Below are positions 22,057 to 34,449 of a stretch of 37,397 bases of DNA, in pieces. Source of the stretch: Ectocarpus siliculosus (taxonomy: Eukaryota > Sar > Phaeophyceae > Ectocarpales > Ectocarpaceae); NCBI GenBank assembly GCA_000310025.1, contig FN648299.1:336836-374232 (forward strand). Direction: 5' to 3'. The translations under genes and the position numbers were made by a program. The first letter of the stretch is position 1; the number at the start of each line of letters is the position of its first letter. The notes beneath the pieces are model-generated. The model was given only the letters and a program-made list of their open reading frames with translations. It was not told the origin of the DNA and searched no databases.

Positions 22057-22273
22057 GCACAGGTGACGTAAGATATCGCACCCCCTGTGCCGATTTTCAA
22101 AGATGGATTTCTCCACAGCGGGATGAGTGGCGGTGCCGAGTACGGCGGTGTTTGAGCCCCCTCGTCGACAGCTTTCCAACAACACATCGCTTCATTTATG
22201 GATCCCCTTCGTCGTGGAGTAGTCGAGCTTGAAAATCAGTCCAGGGGGGTGTGGTATCTTGTGTCAGCAATGG
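22057..22273 (+). mobile_element. MITE-like element, copy 2
   Basis: About 217 bp, starting AGGTGACGTAAGATATCGCA and ending GGTGTGGTATCTTGTGTCAG, an imperfect inverse complement. The interior is collinear with the minus strand of 10076-10295. It is more diverged at its ends than copy 1, has no coding capacity, and shows no clear target duplication. Confidence 0.7.
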
Positions 22274-23041
22274 TACTGTATGTAGTTGCCCCACCTATCG
22301 TTCGGTGTGATGTCGATGCGATATGCGATTCCGTGCTGCCGCCTTCGCCTATCGGCCCCCTAGGTGAGAAGCAGCAACACCCTGTACCAGTGCTGCGTAT
22401 TGGTCTGGTCTTGGCCCTAACGTGGCAACAACAGGATGCGTGAGGCTAGGTGCGGGTGCTCTTGCCAGCATCGCCGCCCAGAAAAAGTCCAAGACAGACC
22501 TATTGGTTCCAGGCTAACCATCCCCAGAAAAAATCGCACTCACCACCACGACTCCCCGGACCACCGCATCCAGTTTCATCAAACCCGACAACGACTTGCT
22601 TTCCCAGCTGAGCTGGGCATTCCCTGCCCCGCTGCTGCGCGTCCTGTGCTTTGCAGGCAAATACGCCGCGTTCGCCAAAAAAAAAAAAAAATGAGATCGC
22701 CGGCCGTTCGATGATGCCATGAAACCGTCGGACAAATCTCTTCTTCGACATCGGACGTGGTCAGTAGAAGAACAGAAGAACAGAAGAAAGCAGGTCTCGG
22801 GCTACCCGCGCTTCCTACCAAACGGTAGCTGATCCACCGCAAAAACCAAGGGAGGTACAGACAGACACCTAGCCGCCAATTGGGGAAGCTCCTCGCATAC
22901 GATCGTGCATCAATGACCATGGCCGACAAACGGGTACGTAAAAGGTCGAACGGCCGGTTTACACCGTACTTCAGTGACACCTGCCGCTAACAGGGCCGGC
23001 GTGAGGGCAAATAATACCACAGGCGTACAACTGGTGTCAGC

Positions 23042-25670
23042 ATGACATCCGCAATGGCTGAACCTAAGTCAGAGTTCCGTTTAGACGTCCCGGGTACCAA
23101 TTGCTTCAGGGAACGGGAGCAGCGTCGCGCTCGGCAAGAAGCGTACCGGCGGGAGCTATCCTCACAAATTGCCGACATGGAGGCGAGACGGGAGCTGCAC
23201 GCGCGGAAAATAAGAGAGCTCGAGGAAAGACACGAACTGCAGTCGGTGAGCTCCACAATACGAGTGTAGCAGTCGTGGGATGCATGAGTCCAGGCCTTGC
23301 ATGCCCGCATCTACATAGCACTGGCCCGGAATAATATCGGGCTCAGAAAATGGGTGTAGACTACATGTAAATTGTATCTTCATCTAGACTTCAGCGGTAT
23401 CACGGGCGCACGCTCAAATTGACCATTGTTTGAATCCCCTTCCAATCCAAAACCTTCAGCCATGGGGCACACATCTCTAATATTGTCTGTTCGAACATGT
23501 AGCAAGTAAACAAGGCGTCCGCCCTAGTTGCACCGGTACGGATGTCGAACAACCAGCGAGACTGGAACGATTCGTCGAAGAAATAACAACCAAGAGGGGT
23601 TCTTGGTGTGCTAGGCATTGACAAAGGGTCCCCGGCTCAAGTATATGCGCATCGCTACATACCACATCGTGACCTGGCGTTTTGAAAAAAGGCCACTTAC
23701 AATCCGTGGGGCAAGCCAGGCTCCGGAGCACCTCTGAGGCAAGCGGACGGCGCCCTTGTCACGAACGTTAAGTAAGTGTGAGTGTTGTTGGAAAAGGGAT
23801 TAGGTAAATAAAACCAGCAACAACGTTTGACCCAAGACCACATGTAGTTTTTAGAAGCCCGCTCACTACAGTCGAACGTAATAATTTAGGATTTAACAGC
23901 TGCCACGCTTCGGATCCCACGACAAACGTTCAATACCGAAACCAAGCTAGCAGAGTGGTCAGCGCTGACTTTTGTTACTGTTTTTTTTTTTTTTCTTAAT
24001 ATGACACAACGAATCCATCCCTATCAATGTCCCTATCATAGAAAAGAGTCTGAGACAGATTTGCAATGAATTCATAGCGTCAGAAAGTACCTGTATTGTT
24101 TCTAGGTTTTGCTTGCAAATCCAAACGTTTCAATTTCTATACAGCTCAGCAACATTGATGTCTTCCGTGTGATCATTTTTCCGCAGGGCCTATCATCGCG
24201 CCAAACAACGAGGGTTGATTGCCCAGGACCTATCACCCAACGAGATCGGCGACAACGAGCAACCGTTCGGGTATACCCTCACCACCAAAAGTAAGAGGCG
24301 GTTCAACGGTAAACGTTCGGGGCCTCACATTGGATTTTGAGGTCTCTGGTGACAGACGGGTGGTTGTGCAGGGGGGGTAGTGGTAGTGTACCGCACAATG
24401 CATGAGTTGTAGCCCTAACCCTCACCCGTACGTCAATGTCTACCATACGTATCTTATACGTGACACCCCAGATGTAAAGTGCGCTAATGGCTTGAAACGC
24501 AGCAGCTATTGCTGAATGCCCACGCCGTGCCCGTTGTTATGTGTCAACTACGGTATACAAGACTGCGAGTGCTCAATGCAAATGCTGCTCATTAGGCAGG
24601 AGGATGAAGTGGCAAGTGAACCGAAATCCTTCGAACGGTCGGCCTGCAGAAGTTCGCACAACCGAATAAAAACGGTACGAAAGAGGGGACAGCATGCTTT
24701 GTTGACCAGGGGGAAACGTTTCGCCTTTATCCACAAGACGATTCAAGATTTTTCCCCGAGAGCAAGAGATATATCGAAATAACACGCCATAGACACCGTT
24801 GTTGACAGGCATACCGGAGGACAGGTCGCCGCTACGGACGAGTAGAAGTGCCGCCTGTGCCGCCACCGGCAGGGTGGGAGAGCAAGGACTGCGGTCGATC
24901 GATGCAGTGACGGTGTCGCTGTCTCCTCCTCGAAACAGATACCGCTTTGACCGGCTTCCGCCCGAGGAGCAAAGCTACCTCGATCGACGGATAAAGGAGC
25001 GACAAGAGCTAGAGGTAAGTGGTACTCTCAGTACTTCGGCACCAAGCGTAGTTCATTTTGTCTGCATGCCTCATCGATTGCATTTTGATAGACGGAGAGA
25101 TGCGTCGACGGTTTCATTCGCTCTACTGGAGCGGACGACGGTACTTCGATTGCCGATCGCTTGTCCTACGTACGATCTCCCGGTAGTATTTTGCTTTGCT
25201 CTCCTAAGTGTGTGCTGGGAGTATTTCACACCGTTGCTCCTACTATTGCCCGTTGCGCAATTCAGACGGTCGGTGAGCTCTCTAGCTCTTTTTCTTCTCT
25301 TTGTGAAAGAGTCCCAGTATGGCCAACTCTTTCTACAGGTGCTTTGCTGCTCTCCCTTCCCGGATGGTCTGTGTGCGTGATGCTTTGTTCCTCAAAACAT
25401 GCACCAAGAGCGGGCCTCGCAATCTACTTGGGCCATACAGTAGACCTGCGCTTGACTCCACCATACCTTGTGGACTCTTAAATAGTCATGTGCACATACG
25501 CATACCTCTGTGCACACACGCCCACACGTCCAGGCAGCATTGCTTTCTCAAGTGGAAGAAAAGCGCGCTGAGCGGGAGCTCGAGAGGGCGGCCAAGCAGG
25601 CGGAGGATGAAGAGGAGCGAGCGAGGGTGCTACGAGTGCTGGCTGAGGAACGTGCAGCAAACCGCCACAG
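23042..25670 (+). CDS. Coiled-coil protein, N-terminal exons
   Basis: Exons 23042-23245, 24187-24290, 24809-25014 and 25534-25670 are bounded by good splice sites. The first begins with ATG (a TAA lies in frame upstream at 23009-23011) and encodes a highly charged helix with EREQRRARQEAYRRELSSQI and ARRELHARKIRELEERHEL. The second encodes YHRAKQRGLIAQDL, the third RFDRLPPEEQSYLDRRIKER, and the fourth a Glu/Arg/Ala coiled coil (EEKRAERELERAAKQAEDEE). Exons 2 to 4 join in phase. Exon 1 ends in phase 0 at TCG/GTGAGC, whereas exon 2 needs one more base, so a small exon or an alternative donor is missing between them. The repeated YRREL-type helices resemble centrosomal and ciliary coiled-coil proteins such as CSPP1, but no signature domain confirms this. 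Function unknown. Confidence 0.7.
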
Positions 25671-25977
25671 GTGACGGACCTTGTTTCGGATTATTAGACT
25701 AAATACCCCGGTCCACCAGCGTAGAGGGTATTCTTCGAGCTTGGCACACGTAGACTATGTGGGCAACGCTAGATTTGTTGTGCTATTTTCAAGTCCAAGA
25801 CTGTCTTCACGACGCGTGGTTAGAAAATTACTCACGTGTTCATGTTTCGACTCGGCACGTTCGTCAGAATGCCGGCGTTGGTGGTACGCCCAGTCTAAGC
25901 AACCTTTTTCTTATCCCGAATCACTCAGTGCTCGGTTATCATGTAGCCGTGTCGATACTGTCAGCCAACAGTGCCAG

Positions 25978-28019
25978 AAATATTCACAAGACGGAGATAC
26001 TCATGGCTGTTCCGGGCCGTCCTCATAGGGTGAGAGATAAGAACCTGCGGGCGGGAGAAGCTCCGCCGGCCCTCTCCCCAGGCAGCGGCGGGGCCGGTGA
26101 CCACGGTTGGCCGTCCCCACAACGGCAGCTGCATCGAAATGAGCAGCAGGCAGGCACAACACCCCAGCGGCAGCGGAGGAATAGTAAGTTTGAGGAGGCG
26201 TCGTGTGCAGCGCGTCCAAGAGGTGGCCAAAACGGTGTTGGCCGGGCCACGAGACTAAGCGGCGGAGGGGGTTGGATGGGCGATGGTGCCGTTGGCGGGG
26301 CTGGGAGAGCAGCAGGGCAAGAGGCGGCGATGGGCGGTGAAGTGGATCGGAACAGGGTCCTCTTGATCTTGCGAAGACTTGAGGATCACGGCCGGGTGAG
26401 TGAAAAGACATGGCAGGTTTGAGTTTGTTTCCTTTTCTCGGAAGTCTCTGAGAATGCACCGATCTGAAAGGGCCACGTGTGCGCCAAAGTGATGTTTCAA
26501 CGCAGACATTGCGTAATCTGCTCCAGTTGTCGACGCCCGGGCGCTGTCAGAGTAAGGCGGATAGAAAGACAGACTAGGGTGATTTACCGGGCGGCCGACT
26601 GCTGTGTGAGATAATTCGACATCAGACCAATGGGGTGGAGAGAAGAACATGCAAACCATGGGCCCTACCACCAGGCCGGGACACGAGATCTCCTCCAATC
26701 CAACGCGTACGAAACCCGATCGGATTCCTGGAATACGAACACGGCGACGGCAGGACGGGTGCCCGTGAGATGGATCTGTACAATTTCGTCCCCGAAAACT
26801 AAATGTGCACCTTTGTGGCATATAGTTGTGAGATGATGTGATCACCGCTACCGTGGTTGGAAGCACCCTGCATCGTCAGAAAGTAGTGCCTCCCGCACCC
26901 GCGACATACCCCGCTATGGGATGAGCAACCACCTGGTATCCCAATCGCGAGCCAGACCAACACGAAAACCATCGATATACGTACGCCTGGTGCGCCTATG
27001 AAGCAGTCAGTTGCGCCCGTCATGTTCGTTCACCACAAAGCAGATGTTGGACCGGCTGGCATCAGAACTTGCGTTGGTGAAGTCTGCACAACGACCCTCA
27101 CCGGGCCAGGTATGCCTGCCTTTCCCTATCTAATACTTGTATGCCAGACAACCTTGAAGAAGAGAGTAGCAGTCGATTACTTTTGTCGGGTGCATGCAGC
27201 TGCAAGGATTTCATATCACACAGGGGCCAATTTTCACTCCAGCAGACTGAACGAGAGCTTTCCGAGCTCAGCAGGAAAACGATTTCCAAAAGACGAACTT
27301 CTCCGCTTCCTTGGGATCGGTGCTACATATCTTTCTCTTGGTTGTTAGCTAGAAAATCGTTGCAGTACTTGTAGATCCCTGTGGGTCTTTTTCCATCCAC
27401 ATCATTCCGTGTGAAGATAGACGGAAGCCAGCGTGTCACACGTTTCCCAAAAGCGGCATCAACAATGAATATATGCCGAAAATATGTTGGTGCGGAACGA
27501 ACAAACGATCGCATCGTCGCGGCATTTTCTGAAAGCAGGTGGTGGGCGCAAGAGGAGCTCCTGTGGCCTCCCTTCCTTCTCCGAGATTGAGCGGCGAAAC
27601 GTTTCAGCCGTTTAGCGCAATTGCGAATAGCTCGAGCCTCTCGCCCTTATTCCGGACGTTTCAGGACGACGAAGACCAGTTAGACCGGTGAGAGGCGAGC
27701 CCGAACTTCCGTGACTAAGTTGTATTCCGACCATTTTAGGAAGGGCTTTTCATTTCGAGCAAGGTTCCAGAGGGTATCGATGATGAATTTTCACGTGGTG
27801 TGTGCACAGTTGTAAGTTTTGTTCCCCTTTGTCTTAATTCCATTTGTGAGTGTTATCCGTGTCTACAAGGGATTTCATTTTTTTTACTTTCTTCATGGAA
27901 GAAAGTTCGAACGCCTTCGTGTCCAGGTTGCGTACATATCGAATCAAACAGGCGAGTCCCACATTCGGAAAAGAGCATCATCATGATGAGGAGAATGAAT
28001 TAACTCCATTCACTGACAG
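25978..28019 (+). CDS. Coiled-coil protein, middle exons
   Basis: Exons 25978-26395, 27044-27109, 27539-27687, 27740-27811 and 27927-28019 continue the same gene in phase from the exon ending at 25670. The first is long, Gly/Arg/Gln-rich and probably disordered, ending RRLEDHGR. The second is a short helix (MLDRLASELALVKSAQR). The third holds SGETFQPFSAIANSSSLSPL and an acidic DDEDQLDR. The fourth and fifth join into a hydrophobic helical part (MMNFHVVCAQLLRTYRIKQ) followed by an acidic, His-rich tail. I do not recognise a domain. The consistent phase over six junctions supports a real gene; the small exons rest on splice signals only. Confidence 0.62.
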
Positions 28020-28400
28020 GTCTGCGTTGTCTCCTCGTTTTACTCGTTAGCCTGTTGCAGAGATTCGAGCGCCAAGACCTTTGATAGCATCGTCGCTTAT
28101 CCGGACGGATAACATGCTCCAAGAGTTCGGGAACGCGAGTCTCTCCACAGAGCGATTCTCATGTTGCGGGAGTGTATGCTGCACACTCCATCCCACGGAT
28201 GACCCGAGTGGGACAAATGTGTCACGTGAAGTTTGGATTCTGGTATGCAACCACCCACAGTCTCCTTCCGTCGACAAAGGCGTGTTCGTGCACGTCATTG
28301 TCACGGGCCCGAAAAATGTCGTGAGTGATTTTTGTGGTAAGGTGCACGGTAAAATGATAGTGTGCAGTGTAGCCGAAGGGTGGTTCTATTCAACGAGTAG

Positions 28401-29176
28401 ATATTGCTTGGCAATTCATTCGTCACCGAGGCTTCTATGCCGAAAGTGGGTATGAGGGTTGTTTCTATGGATCTTGGGTGATGCGAAAGCCTTCCCATAT
28501 TTATGACGCTTTGGTAAGTAGTGTCGACTAGAAGTATGAGAGTCTATCCAAAGCTGTGCCGACGAATGTGTTTGAGACTCTATGCTCTGTACTTTGGCCT
28601 TCGAGACTAACCCCGACTGGCATTGTGAATCTGTATTAGGACAACCCTGTAGGATAGACCACAGGCTCGAGTCTGATCGTTTCCTGAAGTAGAATTGGTA
28701 GGAGATAGCGGTGTAGAGCAACTCGAAAAGACACCATGGGAAACCCCAAGCGAGCGACCTTGATCCTTAGCGCGGTCACGTGTGCCTACCGATTGCAAAA
28801 CTTTGCACGGAATAACTTGGGTTGAATTCAAGTCTCGATTTTTCCTGGAGACGTCGCTGACAATTTGTGACTTGTGTGACCCCAACAGCGGATGAACGGT
28901 CAAGAGAGATCCGACAAACGGATGCAAGGCTTTCCGTCCCAATCGAATAAGAGAAGAACCAGGCAGGGAAGGAATCCTGACGAAACCGTTTTCTCAGCTG
29001 GTCTTCCGTTCACACGGAATTTCCGGAACTTACTTCTGTCTGTCGAAAAAGAGGGCGTCAATAGTCTGTTCGATCGCATTCTAGTGAAAGGGGTCGACGA
29101 AATCGAGGCTGCTCGCACAGCCTATACGCTCGCGGGTCCACACTTCGGCTCAACGCGACGTCGACTCGACATCTAA
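28401..29176 (+). CDS. Coiled-coil protein, probable C-terminal exons
   Basis: Exon 28401-28513 is not a long open frame but has good boundaries (GAGTAG/ATATT and TTG/GTAAGT) and a well-formed peptide including WQFIRHRGFYAESGYEGCFY. It joins in phase to 28889-29176, which ends at TAA and includes LLLSVEKEGVNSLFDRILVK and a basic tail. The link from the exon ending at 28019 (phase 2) to 28401 (needs one base from upstream) is unresolved. A frame-open stretch at about 28060-28320, ending in a GTC/GTGAGT donor, probably contains the missing exon. These exons could instead be the end of a separate gene. No domain recognised. Confidence 0.55.
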
Positions 29177-30229
29177 GCCCTTAACTCGTCCTATCCTCGG
29201 CCGTCAGCAGAGCGCCGAAAACTAGAGTCTGGACAGCTGCAGTATCACAAATTTCAGTGACCCTAACAACCTCCATGTCATGAAAACATCCGACTTTTTA
29301 TCTCGCACACACGTAAAGCTGGATGCACGCTCGTGTGGTGTGCTAACTCGGCGGTGCGACCCCCTAAGCACCTTCCTCGTACCGTACCGCCGCATACATC
29401 AAGCCCTCAGCCAAAAGCGACCCTTCGTCGTAACCGAAAAAGCAAGCACAACAACAACTGTTCCGGACTCCACCTATACGGCAAGTATGCAACCCACGCG
29501 AAAAAACGAACAAACAACAACCGTTCCAGACTCAACCTTTACAGCAAAATGCAACCCACCTCACAAAGAGCCTAGTCGCTGTGACGTTATGAACTCAATT
29601 CAATAATCCCAAGCTTGTGCCGAAACCTTCAACGACGGGACGCATGCGTGAGAGCCCCTGTGTCTTCAACAGAAAATGTACATACCATCACTGAACGACG
29701 TACCCGTTCGAGACAATACCGCACTCGACGGGGTTGTGTTCAAGCAGTGATCCCAATCAACCAAGAACCCTGAAGCAGGCGATCGACTGCACTGCCACCT
29801 CACCCACGATAACAAGGCCGTGTAGCAGTAGCACAGCACCAACTCTGCCAGGGAACACCATGCCGTGCAACTCACCGAGCGGCACGAGCAGAGCATACTA
29901 GCGTCTCGAAGACAGACAAAGGTGTACACAGCACCACCGTTTGCCATGCGGGTAAAAACCGAAATATTCCGGTCAGCGGGAAAATAACGGCGGGCCCGCG
30001 GCGGATACATACACCAGCCACCCCCCACACAACCTGGAATACAGTATAGTCTTAGCCACTGTAGCCGGCCGGCAAACGAGACACATCCGTGCTTCTCCGC
30101 TCTATCAAAAATTAACCCAATTCCGTGAATGATGGAATGACGCGAGCATGACCCTCCCCAACGCCCCAGTGCTCCTCGCTGAGGCCCCTAGGCCCCGAAT
30201 CCCGTGTGGCACCTGTCTGCAGCTGATGA
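29177..30229. other. Convergent intergenic region
   Basis: Between the ends of the plus-strand coiled-coil gene and the minus-strand POC5-like gene. It holds a two-copy tandem duplication with a 64-bp period (about 29450-29497 and 29514-29560, phrases GTTCCGGACTC and TATGCAACCCAC). No gene is supported. Confidence 0.5.
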
Positions 30230-33200
30230 TCAGCGCGAAGACGGCACAGCTGGTCTCGGAGGTGTCAACGGTCGAGGCCATTCCTCCGATAATCTGCGAA
30301 ACACAAAGCGGGTGCGTGTGTGTGTGTTCTTTACATTTTCACGGACCGCTCTATTCGACCGACCAACGAAAATACGCCAGCCTTGTGGTAGTGAGACAAA
30401 GAACAAGAAAAAAGCGCGTGTGCGTGTGTGAGAGAGACAGGGCGAGAGAGAGAGAGAGAGAGACAGACAGAGAGACAGAGAGACAGAGAGACAGAGAGGC
30501 AGAGAGACAGAGAGGGGGGAGGGAGAAAGGGGGAGAGAGAGAAAGAGAAGTGGCGCACAGCGATCAACTTCCGCCGCAGTCTGAGCACAACGATGCCAAA
30601 GGAGCATAGCTTCGCCCTCGCGGCGCGTGCGATGGTGACGAAACACGCTCATGGACACACCAGGCATAAGGGCACGCTCTCGGTATATCGATTGGAGTCG
30701 GGAGAGGAGGGGGGCACAGGTGCACACATGTTCGACGGGCTCAAACGAAGCACCGCCGACAAGCACAACACAACTCACACATGGCTGTTGCTGATACGAC
30801 TTGACGATCAACACAATTTACCGTCCGTGTACATCGAAGAACACCGTGGAAAAAAAAAAACACCGGCCACACCTGCTGTGATGGGCAGCCCCAGCAGCCG
30901 CCCGGGCGCCGAATGAAGGTGCGTCTGTTCCACCGGCGGAGTACCTCGTACCCGTCGTAGCCGTCGTGCCGCTGAGGCCGAACTCGTCCTCGCCTGCGTC
31001 TCTGCTCTCCGGCCAGGCCGGAGGTAAGAAACATTGCGGCGGTATACAGGGGAGTAAAAAGGTGCTGTGAGGTTGCGGATCGCACACGGGACGAGGGTCG
31101 TGCATTGGCCGTGAAGCAATAATTGCAGCATCACGCAGAGTGTGCGTTGAGCTTTTTCAACTGCTGCGGCCGGCAGACAAACGAACCGTGTGTGTAGTAT
31201 CGTACACCGCACAGCATCCAACCCGCGTTGAGGGGCCTCTACCTCTGAGCCCGAATGCCTCCATGGTAGACGTGTGCGATATGGGGAAAAGAAAGACGCC
31301 GCAGCCAAAGCTGTTTGAGCGTGCGCCGCCGTGGTGATTGGCCAAGAGAAGACCTCACCTGGCTTCCGTCATAAGCCTCATCGCCTCCATGTTCATGGCG
31401 GACATCCCCCTCAGGAGAGTTCGCCGCATGCCCTCCTCCATCTCCCGCTGCCGCGCTTTCTCCTGTCGCCGATTCCATACACACGACACCGGTTCATGCA
31501 AACATGGGTCTGATAATTATCGGCCCGACACCATAGTTTTGATCTTGCTACACTGCTGCATTGGCGGGGGCGGTAAAACATATATCATCATCACATTCCC
31601 GTAGCCACGGAGCGCCGGGGTGTACTCAAGTCATCACGAGATAAACCCAAATCGTCGACCTCAGAAACAGCAGCGGGAACCGTCAGCACACGACACCGAC
31701 CACCAACCAACAGCACACAAACGGGGGCGGCCAACACTCGAGCTGGGCTTCGGCCGATACAAGCTCGACTGCCGCCCGAGAGATCGGCTAGGCTACAGTC
31801 AGCGCACGCAACTGAAAATCTCTACGGCGGTACCCCAACAGCGACTCCGTCGGTTCAGGCTTCTTCACTGAGCACCATTTCTTTTGGCCGACTTCTTAGT
31901 CTATCCACTATTTTGTTGAGGCCGAAGTTCTTTACTCCCAGATGCTAAAGCGCGGGCGCCACCTCTAGAACAAACGAGTTCAACGGCTAAGAATCCCAAG
32001 CGCGTGTCGACCACGGCCGTTAATAGTACCACAGGCGTGCCTCCCCCGGGTCTCCCTCACCAGGGCTATCTGGCTGATGGCATCGTCGAGAGCTGCCCGC
32101 GTGCTGGATAGCTCCGTCTCATAGCGGCCTTGACATCGCATATCATCGCACCGCGTTATAAGAAATACATATCCAACGGCGTCGAGGTTGGGAAAGAAAA
32201 GCCTAATCGATACACACACACATACGGTCGCGAGAACAATGATGGCAATGGGGAGAAACACTGCCCGCATACGGACTGTAGAGCGTGAGATGGAACAGAC
32301 GAGGGTGAGACCAACGGGAGGAAGAGGGAAACTCAACGAGGGGCAGAGACAGAGACTCACGAAACCATCTCAACAAGCCAGCAAGGGGGGAAGAGCAGTC
32401 CCGAAACCCCTCAAAGGAAATAGTTGCCATGGAACCCCGGGGAGGATTGCTCTTTCGTAGCTCGGAACTTCGTTGTTTTACTTCCACAACAACAACAAAC
32501 AATTGACACCGCAAGCAAATCATAACGAACTTAAAGCTTTGATCACAAGTTAACGATAACACCCCCGATGAAAAATCATATGCTGGCTGCCGTTCCCCAC
32601 TCCATCGCTAAACCTACACCACAAAAACACAAAGGCACACGGGTATACACAGTACCAGCAGTTGTCAGTACGCAGTAGCTGTGACCCCCATGACACATCA
32701 AAATCAAACAACCCCAAGAAAGAGAACGGACCTACCACAAGGCGCTCTTGGATACAAAAAGGCCACGTGTACCCCAACAACAACTCCATGCCCAACACAA
32801 CAGCAACAACAGGGCGTCCGGGGCGAGTTACCTATGATCTCCTTCGAGATAGCGTGCAGCTTCAGGTCCGCCTCCTTCCTGCCCCTGCTGTTGATGCGCT
32901 GCCGCGTTTCTCCTCGCCAAGCCCCCAGGGTGCGCGACATAAGTTTGCGTCTTTTGGGTAGCAGGCCCGAAACAAGCGGGCAGTGTGGGGGGGGGCACGG
33001 GAAGGCGCTTTGCCAGCTGGGTAAACGATCTCCATCATCTTCCGAGAATATCACAGGGGGTGGGGGGGGGGTCAACCATGATCGTGCGTTTGGGGGCGGG
33101 GTAGTCGGGGGTTATCGAATCTTGTTTCGGATCAAATAGTCATAATGTTTCACCGCCCCTTCCGAGTTGTGCCAGTCAGGAGCACACAGGGACAGACGGT

Positions 33201-34029
33201 GATGGTGGAGGTATCGACACTTGTGGCTCACGGCCAGATAAGACCTAGCGACTCGCCCGAACCACGGACTTGCTCCAGCGATACGTGCCAGATCCCACCG
33301 CCGTTGAAGCCCGCTTCATCCGAGACGTTGCTAGTCATCTTTCGGAACAAGCCAATGGAAGGGACGGCAGCCTGCCTGCTTCACAAAGCGAATCCTCCCT
33401 CCTGTAATTCACCCGGCATGATCTCATGAAATAGTGTGTATCAGTCCCGACTTCGATTGTTCAACTCAACTTCGCAAAAACTCTCCGCCTCCCAGAAGCA
33501 TTTTCCGTTCTTCCGCCTCACTGACGTTCACGTCGATATTTTGGACAGCGGGTTAGCTCGGTCGATGCTAACAAAACAAAAAACACACACGCGCACACAA
33601 AACACGCTGCTGTGACTCCGGACACATGAGGTCCGACCTACTCGGCGCCCCTCTTTTGTCGGGGGAGCCTGCTGACAGCAAAGGGTTTTCGCGTCTCCTA
33701 TCCTGCTACTGTAGAACACTAACGTCATGGCCCGCCGCATAGCGCGGTCGATGCCGGCCTAAATAGATACGCCTGCACACAAGCTTTCCCACCCAAGGTT
33801 CAACATCACGCGCGACTCGGCATTCCCTACCGCTCCCGTCAGACACAGTCCGCACCTGGCATGATCGCCAGCGGTAACGTTCTTGGAGCGTTCCGCACGG
33901 ATGCGAGCCGCTTCTCCGCGCCAGGCGCACAGGCAGCGAGCTAGGTAAGACCCCCCGTGGGTGCGGGCATGGAGGGCCGACAGGCGCTCGCCGAAGACCT
34001 CCGCTTTCCCTTCCAGAACGGTGTTCGCG
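30230..34029 (-). CDS. POC5-like centriolar protein, last six exons (5' end missing)
   Basis: Exons on the minus strand, in gene order: 34029-33856, 32950-32832, 32128-32061, 31462-31359, 31001-30873, 30293-30230 (TGA). All junctions are GT-AG and all phases agree, giving about 218 residues of a longer protein. The first two exons contain spaced Trp-containing helices, YLARCLCAWRGEAARI and LMSRTLGAWRGETRQRI, like the centrin-binding (Sfi1-type) repeats of POC5. The fourth carries MRRTLLRGMSAMNMEAMRLM, resembling the conserved C-terminal segment of POC5 (FxRGxxALNxEAM). The tail is Gly/Ala/Thr-rich and ends PRPAVPSSR. POC5 works with centrin inside centrioles and basal bodies. The first exon found needs two bases from an upstream exon that I could not find before the tRNA array, so the 5' part lies beyond 34.03 kb. 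Gene structure is firm; identity is a motif-level call. Confidence 0.68.
30443..30545. repeat. (GAGACA)n / GA-rich microsatellite
   Basis: Irregular GAGA and GACAGA units lie in the last intron of the POC5-like gene. They create artificial Arg/Glu-rich and Leu/Ser-rich open frames on the two strands. Confidence 0.9.
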
Positions 34030-34376
34030 CTGAGAAACAGTAGCCGTTGTGACGGGTTGGACAGTTGTTGGTGAATCGTTGAGGGTGTAAACCACGCACC
34101 AAGCACACGCAAGCACGCGTACATACATGAGCGATAGGTAGGCACCGCACGAGAGCGTGGGGCCTCGGAAAAATAATACTGCTGTGTATTTATGAAAAAA
34201 AGAAAAAGAAAAAAACATCCCCAAACCGAAAAATAAGGGTCATGAGGGGTGTGCGAAGGAAAAAAACGACGTCGGAGTCGCAGAACACACGCGCTGGCAC
34301 TCAAAAAATATATATCAAGGTCGAACTGTCATGTCCTCAGACATTCATGAGTCCAACTTCGATCGGCGAAAGAGCA
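34030..34376. other. Stretch before the tRNA array
   Basis: AT-rich with A- and T-tracts and a TATATAT at 34307-34313, about 65 bp upstream of the first tRNA. No exon of the POC5-like gene is convincing here, so this is probably intron or promoter sequence. Confidence 0.35.
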
Positions 34377-34449
34377 GCTCCCAGAGCTCCGTTGGTAGAG
34401 CGCGGCTCTGATAAAGCCGAGGTCCCGGGTTCGAACCCCGGTGGGAGTA
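34377..34449 (+). tRNA. tRNA-Ile(GAU), array copy 1
   Basis: A 73-nt cloverleaf: acceptor stem GCTCCCA/TGGGAGT (a G-U pair at the first position), D-stem GCTC/GAGC, anticodon stem CGGCT/AGCCG with loop CTGATAA (anticodon GAT), T-stem CCGGG/CCCGG with loop TTCGAAC, discriminator A. Position 8 is G instead of T and position 14 is C instead of A. No intron. A seven-T tract at 34460-34466 would end RNA polymerase III transcription. Confidence 0.9.

Larger units (their letters stand above)
21061..23011. other. Divergent intergenic region
   Basis: This lies between the minus-strand mannosidase and the plus-strand coiled-coil gene, so it should hold both promoters. It contains a GAG run (21140-21180), the possible signal-anchor exon (21323-21450) and a MITE-like copy (22057-22273). 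I could not identify a TATA box or initiator with confidence. Confidence 0.4.

Noticed and set aside
24412-24430. CCCTAACCCT telomere-like motif
   Set aside because: Fewer than two units; not an interstitial telomere tract.
30331-30588. Leu/Ser-rich minus-strand and Arg/Glu-rich plus-strand frames
   Set aside because: Both are products of the GAGACA microsatellite in an intron of the POC5-like gene.
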